Source of the DNA: Spirochaetales bacterium
Lineage (GTDB): Bacteria > Spirochaetota > Spirochaetia > SPDA01
Direction of reading: 5' to 3'
NCBI GenBank assembly: GCA_004525155.1
Contig: SPDA01000024.1
Coordinates: 1-11,015 of the forward strand
DNA length: 11,015 nucleotides
The notes beneath the pieces were generated by a model that was not told the DNA's origin, searched no databases, and saw only the letters and a program-made list of their open reading frames with translations. Every line of letters starts with the position of its first letter. The stretch's first letter is position 1. Positions 1 through 7,687 of the stretch are shown one piece after another. The translations under genes and the position numbers were made by a program.

Positions 1-458
1 CGGGCCCCGTAAACCACGGTAATATCTCCAAATTTGCTGCGGTTGTCCGGGTGAAGCATGTAGGTGATTGCGGACCGCAGGGTGGTAAAGGCAAAACCGC
101 CGGAGGCTATTACGAGGTTCTTACCCGCCAGCCTGTCCCAGGGAAAACTGCCGCCCATAGGGCCGCGTACGCCCAGCTTTCTGCCGGGGCTCGAGCTGTG
201 CAGTTCCTGTGTGACGCTTCCCGTCAATTTAACGGTGAACATGATATAGTCCTGCTCCGTCGGGGAGGAGGCAATGCCGAAAGGAGATTCTCCCATGCCG
301 AGAACCGAAACTTCCGCGAACTGTCCGGGCATGTAGGAGAACGCTTTTCTATCCTCTTCCTTTTCAAACGCCAGCTTGAAAGTTTTCAGGTCCCTGGCTT
401 TGTTTTCGATTATCACGTCTTCCAGTATCACAGGATAAGGCAGGTACGGATTATTCAT
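1..458 (-). CDS. flxA: FlxA-type FAD/NAD(P)H-binding oxidoreductase subunit (C-terminus beyond left edge)
   Basis: Partial gene: 152 codons from an ATG at 458 run open to the left edge. The visible part begins MNNPYLPYPVILEDVIIENK and reads like the ferredoxin-reductase fold of the AsrB/HydG/FlxA group. An FAD-binding beta barrel comes first, with the PGQF motif (about residues 44-47) and a flavin loop SPFGIASSP. The start of a nucleotide-binding domain follows, with VIASGGFAFTTLR near residues 116-128. The missing C-terminus would normally hold the rest of the NAD(P)-binding fold and a 2Fe-2S cysteine cluster. The start is supported by a GGAG ribosome site at 464-467, five bases upstream. 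The gene follows flxB after 13 bases. In the Flx-Hdr system this subunit is the entry point for NADH electrons. The family call is good; the exact nucleotide used cannot be read from this fragment. Confidence 0.82.
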   Translation of the reverse strand, partial: MNNPYLPYPVILEDVIIENKARDLKTFKLAFEKEEDRKAFSYMPGQFAEVSVLGMGESPFGIASSPTEQDYIMFTVKLTGSVTQELHSSSPGRKLGVRGPMGGSFPWDRLAGKNLVIASGGFAFTTLRSAITYMLHPDNRSKFGDITVVYGA

Positions 459-471
459 ACAGGCTCCAGAT

Positions 472-1551
472 TCATGATTGTGCGAATGATAATACGGATT
501 CCCGAATATCGAGGTTAACGGGACAATACCTTACGCAGCGGCCGCAGCCGACACAGGACACCATGCCCGCTGTTTCCACGGTGTAGGAAAATTTATGCAT
601 TGTCCGCTGCCTCATCCGCTGCTTCTTGCTGACCCTGGGGTTATGCCCCGACGCGTGTTTCGTGAACAGCGGATACTGGCAGGAGTCCCAGGTACGCAGG
701 CGAACGCCGCTGCCGTCATTGCCCGTTTCGTCGGTAATGTCGAAACAGTGGCAGGTGGGGCAAACGTAGGTACACACGCCGCAGCCCAGACAATTGACGG
801 TTACCGCCTCCCAGGCCTCGTCGTCGAAGGATTCGTCGAGTTTTTTCTTCACCTCGGCGACAGGAAGAACCTTGAGGGATGCTTCCGCCTTCTTTTTCAG
901 GGTGTCATTCATGGCGGTGTCCGGCGCAGCGGGCGACCCGAAGGAAGATTTGTTCGCTTCGAGGAAATCTTTTCCCGGAGCCGTTCGGGCCGTAAGCAGC
1001 AGCCTGCCTTTTTCCGAACGTGTATCGCCCAGCTCCACGGCGGTTATATCGGCGCCTTCCGTGCCGAAGGGGCTGCCGCCGACGGAGGTGCAGAAACATG
1101 CATAGGGAGGCTCGTTGCAGGCGAGGCTAATAAAAAGCGTTCTCTTCCGCCTCTCCGCATAATAGGGGTCAAGGAATTTCCGGTACAGGGGATTACCCTT
1201 TGTGTCATCAGACCCGCCGAAAACCGTATCGAGAAACGTGAAAGCTTTCGCGTCGCAGGGCCGTAAACCAAAGATGATAATCTCACGATCCGGCGGGGGC
1301 GCGCCTTGCTGCTCGGCAACCTTGAAGAATAACAGCACCTCGCGCTGTGGAAAGAGGATACCCTTGGACGAAAGTCTGGTACTCGGGTAGGCAAAGTCAA
1401 GTTTTCCGCCCGACGCGAAAGACCTGTATTCCATGCCTTCCCTGCCGGTTCCCGGGCCGGGAGCCGGCGCGTATACGTCACGGGTCTTTGACAGGTCCCC
1501 GAGGAGTTTGCCAAGGTTGTCTTTCGTAATAATTCCCATATCCACAGCCAT
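472..1551 (-). CDS. flxB: 4Fe-4S dicluster protein, FlxB / HydB-AsrA family
   Basis: A 359-residue iron-sulfur protein of the group that includes the beta subunit of sulfhydrogenase and AsrA of anaerobic sulfite reductase. Visible hallmarks are GLRPCDAKA (95-103), a CNEPPYACFCTS segment (145-156), two classical 4Fe-4S motifs (C254-x2-C257-x2-C260-x3-C264-P and C333-x2-C336-x2-C339-x3-C343-P), an extra CHC just after the first motif, and RTWDSCQYPLFTKHASGHNPR-like spacing around C291, typical of the family. It has no membrane segment or signal peptide, so it is cytoplasmic. The ATG at 1551 is preceded by a strong AGGAAGG at 1555-1561. It sits directly before flxA, as its partners do in HydBG/AsrAB-type pairs, and probably passes electrons from the FlxA flavin toward HdrA. 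The B label rests on gene order as much as on sequence. Confidence 0.85.
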   Translation of the reverse strand: MAVDMGIITKDNLGKLLGDLSKTRDVYAPAPGPGTGREGMEYRSFASGGKLDFAYPSTRLSSKGILFPQREVLLFFKVAEQQGAPPPDREIIIFGLRPCDAKAFTFLDTVFGGSDDTKGNPLYRKFLDPYYAERRKRTLFISLACNEPPYACFCTSVGGSPFGTEGADITAVELGDTRSEKGRLLLTARTAPGKDFLEANKSSFGSPAAPDTAMNDTLKKKAEASLKVLPVAEVKKKLDESFDDEAWEAVTVNCLGCGVCTYVCPTCHCFDITDETGNDGSGVRLRTWDSCQYPLFTKHASGHNPRVSKKQRMRQRTMHKFSYTVETAGMVSCVGCGRCVRYCPVNLDIRESVLSFAQS

Positions 1552-1574
1552 ATTCCTTCCTATGGTTCGCGACT

Positions 1575-1589
1575 TGAGCCTAAGGCTCA
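1575..1589 (-). other. Short perfect stem-loop at the flxC/flxB junction
   Basis: A perfect inverted repeat, TGAGCC-TAA-GGCTCA on the plus strand, gives a 6-base-pair stem with a 3-base loop. On the transcript it spans the last codons and TAG stop of the upstream gene and lies about 14 bases before the flxB ribosome site. No T-run follows, so it is not a standard terminator. It could be an RNA processing or stability element, or chance. Confidence 0.35.
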
Positions 1590-2629
1590 GTTATAAATTC
1601 TTCCGTGTCCCCTTCCCTGAAAGTCGACATTGGCGGCGTTTCCTCCCGTGAAAACACGGGCAGATATTTGAAAAGGGTCTCCGTGTCCTTGACCATCTTC
1701 CTCGTAAACATCCGCAGATCCACCCCCATGGGACAGGCCCTGTAACAGGCATCGCACTCGATACAGCGGCCCGACTGATGGAAAATTCTTATTATGTGAA
1801 ATATCATGGCGTCGCTTAAATCCGTACTCACGCCAATCCATTTAAGATCCGTCATCTCCGCGAAACATTCCTTGCAGTAGCAGGTGGGACAGGCCTGCCT
1901 GCAGGCATTGCAGCGGATGCATTTCTCCATCTCCCCGCTGAAATATGCCCAGCGTTCCTCCAGGGGAAGCTTTTCGAAGTCTTCGATCCTTCCGTAGCCG
2001 CCGTCGCCCGGGTTTCTCGCCTTTCCCTCGAGCAGGTGGGTGGTTCCTTCAGGCATGGGAAACCTGCATTCCGCGCATGCGTCCTGGAGCATTTTCTCCC
2101 TGGAAAAAACGAGGCTCTTCCCGGATTTGAGGTGGATGGCGACCTGCCCGTCCGCCGCCTCTTCGTTCTGTTCTTCGTACCGGTCGATATCGCTGAAGTC
2201 AAAACCCGCCGCTTTCATGGCCGTTTCGATTTTGCGCCTGTCGTATTTGCCCATACAGGGCACACCGATGGTGATGACGTTTTCCACAGGCGCGTGCCGC
2301 TCCTTCGAAAGGGCCACAATGGAACGCAGGTCACAGGCTTTCGCGACTATCCCCACATTCGTCTTTTTTACGGGATCTTTCGATTTCCTGAAGGGCGCGT
2401 TTTCGAAGTATTTCGGCAGAAATACCGCCAGATTATTCGAGCAGAAGGAATTCCATGTCAGCCTGTCGATGATATCGGCATCCCCTTCAGCGGTCTTTTT
2501 CGCCGGGATAAGCAGGGGACGGGAAGCGAGGGGAACGGAAGCGTCCTGGTAGCCTATAAAAACATCCACCTTGCCGCCCGTTAACAGCTCCCGGGCCAGC
2601 GTTTTTATACGGTCAACTGTTTCTGTCAT
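1580..2629 (-). CDS. flxC: 4Fe-4S protein with FrhB-like N-terminal part, FlxC-type
   Basis: A 349-residue iron-sulfur protein. The first two thirds resemble FrhB/FdhB-like electron-transfer domains: VAKACDLRSIVAL (95-107), GVPCMGKYDRRKI (122-134) and CAEC (185-188). The C-terminal third has two 4Fe-4S motifs, C237-x2-C240-x2-C243-x3-C247-P followed by CYCKEC (250-255), and C289-x2-C292-x2-C295-x3-C299-P. It begins with an ATG that overlaps the stop of the MvhD-like gene by four bases (ATGA, 2626-2629), which suggests translational coupling and fixes the start. In Flx-Hdr clusters a protein of this kind lies between the FlxA/FlxB pair and FlxD, so it is likely a wire between the NAD(P)H-oxidising flavin and the MvhD/HdrA core. 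An F420-related role is conceivable from the FrhB likeness, but the neighbouring FlxA-like gene argues for NAD(P)H. Confidence 0.82.
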   Translation of the reverse strand: MTETVDRIKTLARELLTGGKVDVFIGYQDASVPLASRPLLIPAKKTAEGDADIIDRLTWNSFCSNNLAVFLPKYFENAPFRKSKDPVKKTNVGIVAKACDLRSIVALSKERHAPVENVITIGVPCMGKYDRRKIETAMKAAGFDFSDIDRYEEQNEEAADGQVAIHLKSGKSLVFSREKMLQDACAECRFPMPEGTTHLLEGKARNPGDGGYGRIEDFEKLPLEERWAYFSGEMEKCIRCNACRQACPTCYCKECFAEMTDLKWIGVSTDLSDAMIFHIIRIFHQSGRCIECDACYRACPMGVDLRMFTRKMVKDTETLFKYLPVFSREETPPMSTFREGDTEEFITEP

Positions 2630-3162
2630 ACCTTCATCAGCCTTTTCGCGAGTTTCCCCGAAGGTCCCACTCTTTTAACGTCGCTTATCACCTTGTTTAC
2701 CAGGCCCGCGAACCTGCCGCCTTCGGAGGCGGACACCCAGGAAAACTGCACGCGCTCCGGCTCCACGCCGAGGAAGAAGAGAAAGCGCTTGACCAGCGCG
2801 AACTTGCGCCTGGCAATCAGATTGCCGCTTATATAGTGGCAGTCCCCCGGGTGGCAGCCGGAAATAAGCACGCCGTCCGCGCCGTTCTGCAGGGCTTTCA
2901 CTATAAAGAGTGGATTGATCCGTCCGGAACAGGGCACCCTGATTATCCTGATGTTCGGGCCGTACTGCATCCTGCTTACCCCGGCCAGGTCCGCCCCGGC
3001 ATAGGAGCACCAGTTGCACAGGAAGGCCACTATTTTGGGCTCCCAATCTTCGCCGCTTCGTGTCGAAGATCCGGCGGTGCTTTGCGCCGCCGCAGGCATG
3101 CCGGCCTGTCCTGAGGCGCCTGCTGCCTTACTTGTTTCCGCTGTCTTGTCTTTCACTTCCAT
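2626..3162 (-). CDS. mvhD: MvhD/FlxD-type hydrogenase iron-sulfur (delta) subunit
   Basis: A 178-residue 2Fe-2S electron-transfer subunit that docks on HdrA. From about residue 46 it matches MvhD closely: VAFLCNWCSYAGADLAG, then IRVPCSGRINP, then GCHPGDCHYISGN, and near the C-terminus VSASEG. These segments supply the conserved cysteines. The first 44 residues are an Ala/Gly/Ser/Lys-rich tail with no fold signal and are absent from short MvhD proteins. The chosen ATG at 3162 lies two bases after the hdrA stop (TAG, 3167-3165). Its Shine-Dalgarno is weak (GAGTG, ten bases away), so translation probably depends on termination of hdrA. A later Met (residue 22, base 3099) is an alternative start. 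Reading further upstream would overlap hdrA with non-family sequence. In this cluster it links the Flx proteins to the giant HdrA. Confidence 0.92.
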   Translation of the reverse strand: MEVKDKTAETSKAAGASGQAGMPAAAQSTAGSSTRSGEDWEPKIVAFLCNWCSYAGADLAGVSRMQYGPNIRIIRVPCSGRINPLFIVKALQNGADGVLISGCHPGDCHYISGNLIARRKFALVKRFLFFLGVEPERVQFSWVSASEGGRFAGLVNKVISDVKRVGPSGKLAKRLMKV

Positions 3163-3164
3163 TG

Positions 3165-6100
3165 CTACACCGCACTCAATATTTTCAGTATCTGCTCGTC
3201 CTTGAACCCTTTCAGGTTGATGGCCGAACTCCTGCATGTCGCCGTACAGGCCCCGCATCCTTTGCACACGGCCTCGTTGATGTTTGCCACGCCCCGGTCC
3301 TCGTCCATGGTGATGGCGTTGTAGGGGCACACGGATATGCAGGCCTGGCATCCCACACAGCGGTTCTCATTGACATACGCGATCTTACCGGCGGAATCGA
3401 TGCTGTCCTTGTAGAGAATGGCTGCCGCCTTTCCGGAAGCCGCCATGCCCTGGGAAACCGCCTCGTTCAGGTCCTTGGGATAATGCGCCAGGCCGCACAA
3501 GAAGACGCCGTCCGTGGCGAACTCCACGGGCCGGAGTTTTACATGGGCCTCGAGAAAAAATTTTTCCGCGTTCAGGGGCACCTTGAAAAACTGCGAGAGC
3601 CGTTCATTGTCGGGGTTCGGGTCTATCCTCGAGCTTAAGACCAGGAGGTCCGGATGTATTTCGAGTTCCTTCATCAGTACGGGATCCTCCACGCGGACGG
3701 TCAGGTCCTCCCCGCTGGCGGAAACTTCGGGCTTTTTATCCACATCGTAACGTATGAACATTATGCCCAGCTCTCTTGCCAGTTCGTAATACTCCTCCCT
3801 GAATCCGTAAGTCCGGATTTCCCGGTAGAGCACAAAAATCTTCGCGGCAGGATTTTCCTTTTTCATCCTTATGGCCTGTTTTACGGCCCCGGTACAGCAG
3901 ACCCTGCTGCAGTAAGGATGATCCGGTTCCCTGGAACCTACGCACTGTATGAAGACAGCGGTACCAGGCGCCTTGAAACCGCCTTTTGTAAAGGATTCGC
4001 CAAGTTCCAGGAGTGTTATCACCCTGGGGTTTGATCCATAGAGGTACTCGGCCGGCCTGCTTTCAGAACCGCCGGTGGCAATGACGGCCACCCCGTGCTC
4101 GAGTTTAACCTCGGAAGCGGCGGAACCGTTCCCCGCCGATCGCAGAGTGGAGGCAAAATTTCCTACAAACCCGTCTACTGCGGCAAGGGCCGCGTTTTTA
4201 TAGACCGTGATGTTCTGGTGGGATTCCACCTGGCTTACCAGATCGTACACAAAGGCTTTTACGTCGTGTCCTTCAAGAGAACGATCGTGCTTGAGCGCGT
4301 TGCCGCCGAGGCTTCCGGTTTTTTCAACGAGGAACACGGGGTACCCCTGCTTCGCCAGAGAAAGGGCGCAGGTCATGCCTGATACACCGCCGCCGACCAC
4401 CATCGCTTTCTGGGTTACCTTTAAAGGAATCGACTGCAGAGGTTCGATGAGGTTTGCCTTGGCCACGGCCATTCTCACCAGGTCCATGGATTTATCCGTC
4501 GCAGCCTCATGCTCCTGCATGTGCACCCAGGAACACTGGTCACGAATGTTGGCCATTTCGAACAGATACGGATTCAGGCCCGCCTCCCGTATTGTCTGCT
4601 GGAAAAGCGGTTCATGGGTCCTTGGTGAACAGGACGCCACTATAACGCGGTTAAGGCCGTATTCCTTAATCCGCTCCTTGATGATTTCCTGCGTGTCCGA
4701 GGAACAGGTGTACAGGTTATCCGCCGCGTACACAACGTTCGGCAGACCCTTGGCGTATTCCGCCACTGACGGGACATCCACCACGCCGCCGATGTTCTTG
4801 CCGCAGTGGCAGACGAACACGCCGACCCGCGGGGCCTCGCCCCTGATGTCCCTTTCCGGGGGAAGTTCATAGACCTCCACTTCCGTACCCCGCACCTCCG
4901 CCAGTTCGACCATGGCATTGGCCGCGGCGCTGGAGGCTTCCATTACCGTTTCCGGAATATCCTTCGGCTGGGCAAAGGGGCCGCTCACAAACACGCCTCT
5001 CCGCGACGTGCCGACGGGGTTGAAGGGCAGGGTTTCCGCGAAATTGCTGCTCGTCAGGTTGATATCGTAGATGTCCGCGATATCCTGCACCTTTTCCTGG
5101 GGTTTGAAGCCGGCGGAAAGTATGACCAGGTTGAATTCCCGGGTCCTGTAGGTCCCGTCCTTTTCGTCGACGTATCCCACGCGGAGGTTCTTTGCCGGTT
5201 CCACCTGCTCTATTTTAAGCGGGCGGCACCGCGTAAACCGTATGCCCAGCTCCTTGGCCCGTTCAAAATAGGCATCGAAACCCTTGCCGTAGGCGCGGAT
5301 ATCCATGTAGAAAATTTCGCACTCTATCTCCGGATCATGCTCCTTGGCGATTATCGCTTCCTTGAGCGCGTACATGCAGCAGACCGAGGAACAGTAAGGA
5401 TGGTCTTTGTCCCTGGATCCGACACACTGGATAAAAGCAAGGTGCTTCGGCTCACCGCCGTCCGAGGGGCGCTGGATGTGCCCGCCGAAGGGCCCGGAGG
5501 CGCTTAAGGTTCGTTCAAACTGAAGGCTCGTAATAACGTTCGGATACGTATCGTAACCGAGGTTTTGCCATGCTTTCTCGTTGGAAAGCTCACAGCCCGG
5601 GGTCAGGATCACGGATCCGACTTCAATCTCTTCGATAACATCCTTCTGGTTGTGATTGACCGCCTTGGCCTCGCAGGCAATGACGCACTGGTAGCAGTTG
5701 CAGCAAACGCCGCAGTCGAGACACCGTGATGCCTCTTCGACAGCCTGCTCCTCGGAAAAGCAGAATTCAGCTTCCGAAAAATCCCCGGCGCGTTTGTCCG
5801 GATCCATGAGAGGCAGGTGCCTGGAAGGATTTTTCGGGATTATCCTGTCCGGAACGGAGGCGGCGTTCATGGGCGCCATCTTTCTGCCGGCCTTCACGTC
5901 CTCGCCCCTGAGGTACCTGTCTATGGAAACAGCGGCTTCGTGACCGTGGGCTATGGCATGTACCACCAGGCCTTCGCTTCCGGAAGCGTCTCCGCCGGAA
6001 AAAACACCATCCAGATTGGTGGCAAGGGTTACCGGATCCACCTTGATTAGGTCCCGCTCAATTGCCACATCGTTAAGAGCGTCTCCGATCATGGAAAAAT

Positions 6101-7676
6101 CTATTTCCTGACCCAGGGCGGGGATGACGATGTCCACCTCAAACACCACCTGGCTGCCGGGCACAGGCACTGGCCGCCTTCTTCCGGATGCGTCGAATCC
6201 GCCAAGTTTCATGCGGGTACACACAAGTTTATCCACGGTACCGGGTTTACCGGCGATCGTGCCGCCGGCAGCCTTGCCTTCCGCCGGGGTAATCTTTTCC
6301 GGCGCCAGCAGGTAATGGATTTTAATGCCCTCTTCCTCGGCAGCCTCGATCTCTTCCGGGTTAACGGGCATCTCCTCCCGTGTGCGCCGGTAGACGATAA
6401 AGGCTTCCTTCGCCCCCATGCGGAGAGCCGAACGGACCGCGTCTATCGCCGTGTTGCCGCCGCCTATGACGGCAACTTTCTTACCCGTGACCAGGGCGGC
6501 CTTGTCCTTGTCCCCGTACACATCCCGCAGGAAAGCAACCCCCGGAATGACGCCGGAAAGGTCCTCCCCTTCAATGGCCATGCGGCGGCTTCCGTGTTTG
6601 CCCACAGCAAGAAAAACAGCCTTGAATCCCTGGTCCTTGAGGTTCTTTAGGGTCAGTTTTTTACCCAGGGGGGAGGCAAGTCTGATTTCCACGCCGAGTT
6701 TTTTGATAAGGTCTATCTCGTAATCGAGAATGTCGTCGGGAAGCCGGTATCCGGGAATGCCTATCCTGAGCATTCCTCCGGTAACCTGCCGGGCTTCGAA
6801 AATCGTGACCTGAAAATTGAGCCTCGCGAGATCGTGGGCGGCGGTCAGGCCTGCCGGTCCGCTGCCTATAACGGCGACTTTTTCCTTTAAAGGGCCCGCC
6901 GCCTTCTTTTCCCGCAGGACCCCGCTTATCCAGTCTTCCTCTTCCTTGTTGTTTATTTCGTAATCGGCTATATAGCGCTTGAGCGCCCTTATCCGGATGG
7001 GGTCGTCGATTTTTTCACGGTTGCAGGCGTCCTCGCAGAACCCGCAGACCCTGCCGCATACGCCGGGAAGCGGGATCTTTTCCCTCACCAGGGCCAGGGC
7101 CTCCTTGAACTTTTTAGCCCTTATCAGGGCCACATAACCGTGTGCGTTGCAGCCGGCGGGACAGGCTAGGGTACAGGGAGAGGTTGCCCGCTTTTCGACG
7201 ACGAACACGTTCGGCGTGGCCTGGGGAAAGGGACGGTAAATCGCCTGACGGGGCGCGAGCCGCTCGTCGAATTCGTTGGGTCTCGTCACGGGACAGTGCT
7301 TGGCGCATTCGGCGCAGCCTGTGCACTTGTGTTCTTCCACGAACCTTGCCTTTTTTTTAAGGCGCACGGTGTAGTTTCCAGGCGTACCCGTTATGCCTTC
7401 GACCTCGGAGTAAGCGTAGAGCTTGATGTTGTGATGACGGGAACAGTCCACCAGTTTCGGGGACACAATGCACATGGAGCAGTCGTTCGTCGGGAAGGTT
7501 TTGTCCAACTGGGCCATGATTCCACCGATAGCGGGTTTCTGCTCGACCAGTATGACCTTGAAACCGCTGTCCGCGAGATCGAGGGAAGCCTGCACTCCGG
7601 CAATACCGGCGCCCACTACCAGAACGCTTCCGACTTTGCCTTCCGTTTTGACGTTTTCAGTTCCGCTGTTCTGCAT
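3165..7676 (-). CDS. hdrA: Giant HdrA: HdrA interrupted by NfnB/GltD module, plus second HdrA
   Basis: A 1503-residue cytoplasmic flavoprotein, far longer than single HdrA. Residues 1-160 are an HdrA front: FAD motif GAGIAG (22-27), DCSMCIVSPKLVD around 65-77, and ferredoxin motif C118-x2-C121-x2-C124-x3-C128-P. Residues about 163-648 are a complete GltD/NfnB-like module. Residues 650-920 resume HdrA with a cysteine-rich CLDCGVCCNCYQC and FIQCVGSR...PYCSSVCC (748-767). Residues 945-1503 form a second HdrA: VCHCGK (955-960), FAD motif GGGVSG (1095-1100), FIQCVGSR...PYCSRVCC (1242-1261), and two C-terminal 4Fe-4S motifs starting at C1440 and C1471. HdrA is the flavin-based bifurcation centre in Hdr complexes; here it probably gathers NAD(P)H electrons and feeds ferredoxin and HdrC/MetV. 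It starts 11 bases after hdrC and ends two bases before mvhD. Confidence 0.95.
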   Translation of the reverse strand: MQNSGTENVKTEGKVGSVLVVGAGIAGVQASLDLADSGFKVILVEQKPAIGGIMAQLDKTFPTNDCSMCIVSPKLVDCSRHHNIKLYAYSEVEGITGTPGNYTVRLKKKARFVEEHKCTGCAECAKHCPVTRPNEFDERLAPRQAIYRPFPQATPNVFVVEKRATSPCTLACPAGCNAHGYVALIRAKKFKEALALVREKIPLPGVCGRVCGFCEDACNREKIDDPIRIRALKRYIADYEINNKEEEDWISGVLREKKAAGPLKEKVAVIGSGPAGLTAAHDLARLNFQVTIFEARQVTGGMLRIGIPGYRLPDDILDYEIDLIKKLGVEIRLASPLGKKLTLKNLKDQGFKAVFLAVGKHGSRRMAIEGEDLSGVIPGVAFLRDVYGDKDKAALVTGKKVAVIGGGNTAIDAVRSALRMGAKEAFIVYRRTREEMPVNPEEIEAAEEEGIKIHYLLAPEKITPAEGKAAGGTIAGKPGTVDKLVCTRMKLGGFDASGRRRPVPVPGSQVVFEVDIVIPALGQEIDFSMIGDALNDVAIERDLIKVDPVTLATNLDGVFSGGDASGSEGLVVHAIAHGHEAAVSIDRYLRGEDVKAGRKMAPMNAASVPDRIIPKNPSRHLPLMDPDKRAGDFSEAEFCFSEEQAVEEASRCLDCGVCCNCYQCVIACEAKAVNHNQKDVIEEIEVGSVILTPGCELSNEKAWQNLGYDTYPNVITSLQFERTLSASGPFGGHIQRPSDGGEPKHLAFIQCVGSRDKDHPYCSSVCCMYALKEAIIAKEHDPEIECEIFYMDIRAYGKGFDAYFERAKELGIRFTRCRPLKIEQVEPAKNLRVGYVDEKDGTYRTREFNLVILSAGFKPQEKVQDIADIYDINLTSSNFAETLPFNPVGTSRRGVFVSGPFAQPKDIPETVMEASSAAANAMVELAEVRGTEVEVYELPPERDIRGEAPRVGVFVCHCGKNIGGVVDVPSVAEYAKGLPNVVYAADNLYTCSSDTQEIIKERIKEYGLNRVIVASCSPRTHEPLFQQTIREAGLNPYLFEMANIRDQCSWVHMQEHEAATDKSMDLVRMAVAKANLIEPLQSIPLKVTQKAMVVGGGVSGMTCALSLAKQGYPVFLVEKTGSLGGNALKHDRSLEGHDVKAFVYDLVSQVESHQNITVYKNAALAAVDGFVGNFASTLRSAGNGSAASEVKLEHGVAVIATGGSESRPAEYLYGSNPRVITLLELGESFTKGGFKAPGTAVFIQCVGSREPDHPYCSRVCCTGAVKQAIRMKKENPAAKIFVLYREIRTYGFREEYYELARELGIMFIRYDVDKKPEVSASGEDLTVRVEDPVLMKELEIHPDLLVLSSRIDPNPDNERLSQFFKVPLNAEKFFLEAHVKLRPVEFATDGVFLCGLAHYPKDLNEAVSQGMAASGKAAAILYKDSIDSAGKIAYVNENRCVGCQACISVCPYNAITMDEDRGVANINEAVCKGCGACTATCRSSAINLKGFKDEQILKILSAV
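3168..4844 (-). other. Second HdrA unit (domain of the giant HdrA)
   Basis: Residues about 945-1503 form a nearly free-standing HdrA. It opens with the RVGVFVCHCGKNIGG segment, followed by the ASCSPRTHEPLF stretch (1014-1025) typical of HdrA N-terminal domains. The flavin fold with GGGVSG comes next, then the HdrA cysteine signature. It ends in two ferredoxin motifs, C1440-VGCQACISVCP and C1471-KGCGACTATC. The last lacks the usual proline after the fourth cysteine. It follows a short acidic linker (about 925-945). These terminal clusters are the probable exit toward ferredoxin. Confidence 0.85.
3894..5435 (-). repeat. Internal duplication of the HdrA signature segment
   Basis: The segment FIQCVGSR-x4-HPYCS-x-VCC appears twice in the same polypeptide, at residues 748-767 (bases 5435-5376) and 1242-1261 (bases 3953-3894). 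Each copy is followed by matching YMDIRAYG / YREIRTYG and an EL-GI-F stretch. This is a protein-level repeat from tandem HdrA units. The DNA of the copies is diverged, so the duplication is old. Confidence 0.85.
5727..7199 (-). other. NfnB/GltD-like NADPH:flavin module inserted in HdrA
   Basis: Residues about 160-650 of the giant HdrA. Order: an N-terminal cysteine set (C168, C172, C176; then C207, C211, C214, C218) typical of the two 4Fe-4S clusters in the small subunit of glutamate synthase and NfnB; FAD motif GSGPAG (271-276); pyridine-nucleotide motif GGGNTA (405-410) followed by YRRTREEMP (429-437), whose arginines are placed as in NADPH-binding members; and the closing flavin motif GVFSGGDASGSEG (557-569). 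It is inserted between the two ferredoxin-like cysteine groups of the first HdrA unit. All key residues are present, so the module looks functional. It could bind NADPH independently of FlxA. Confidence 0.88.
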
Positions 7677-7687
7677 GATGCCCCGCC

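Noticed and set aside
51..1266. Long plus-strand open frames opposite flxA and flxB (51-518, 595-1266)
   Set aside because: Their translations have no family features, and they lie opposite genes with clear iron-sulfur and flavin motifs; GC-rich coding DNA often leaves open antisense frames.
1575..1589. Stem-loop as a transcription terminator
   Set aside because: The stem is short and no T-run follows it on the coding strand; flxB and flxA continue right after it with good ribosome sites.
3163..3351. Upstream extension of the MvhD-like gene to a start at 3351
   Set aside because: The extra 63 residues overlap the hdrA ferredoxin domain in another frame and look like out-of-frame sequence; the ATG at 3162 just after the hdrA stop fits better.
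4806..5507. Plus-strand 233-residue open frame inside hdrA
   Set aside because: It is antisense to the HdrA cysteine signature region, has no recognisable domain and no convincing ribosome site.
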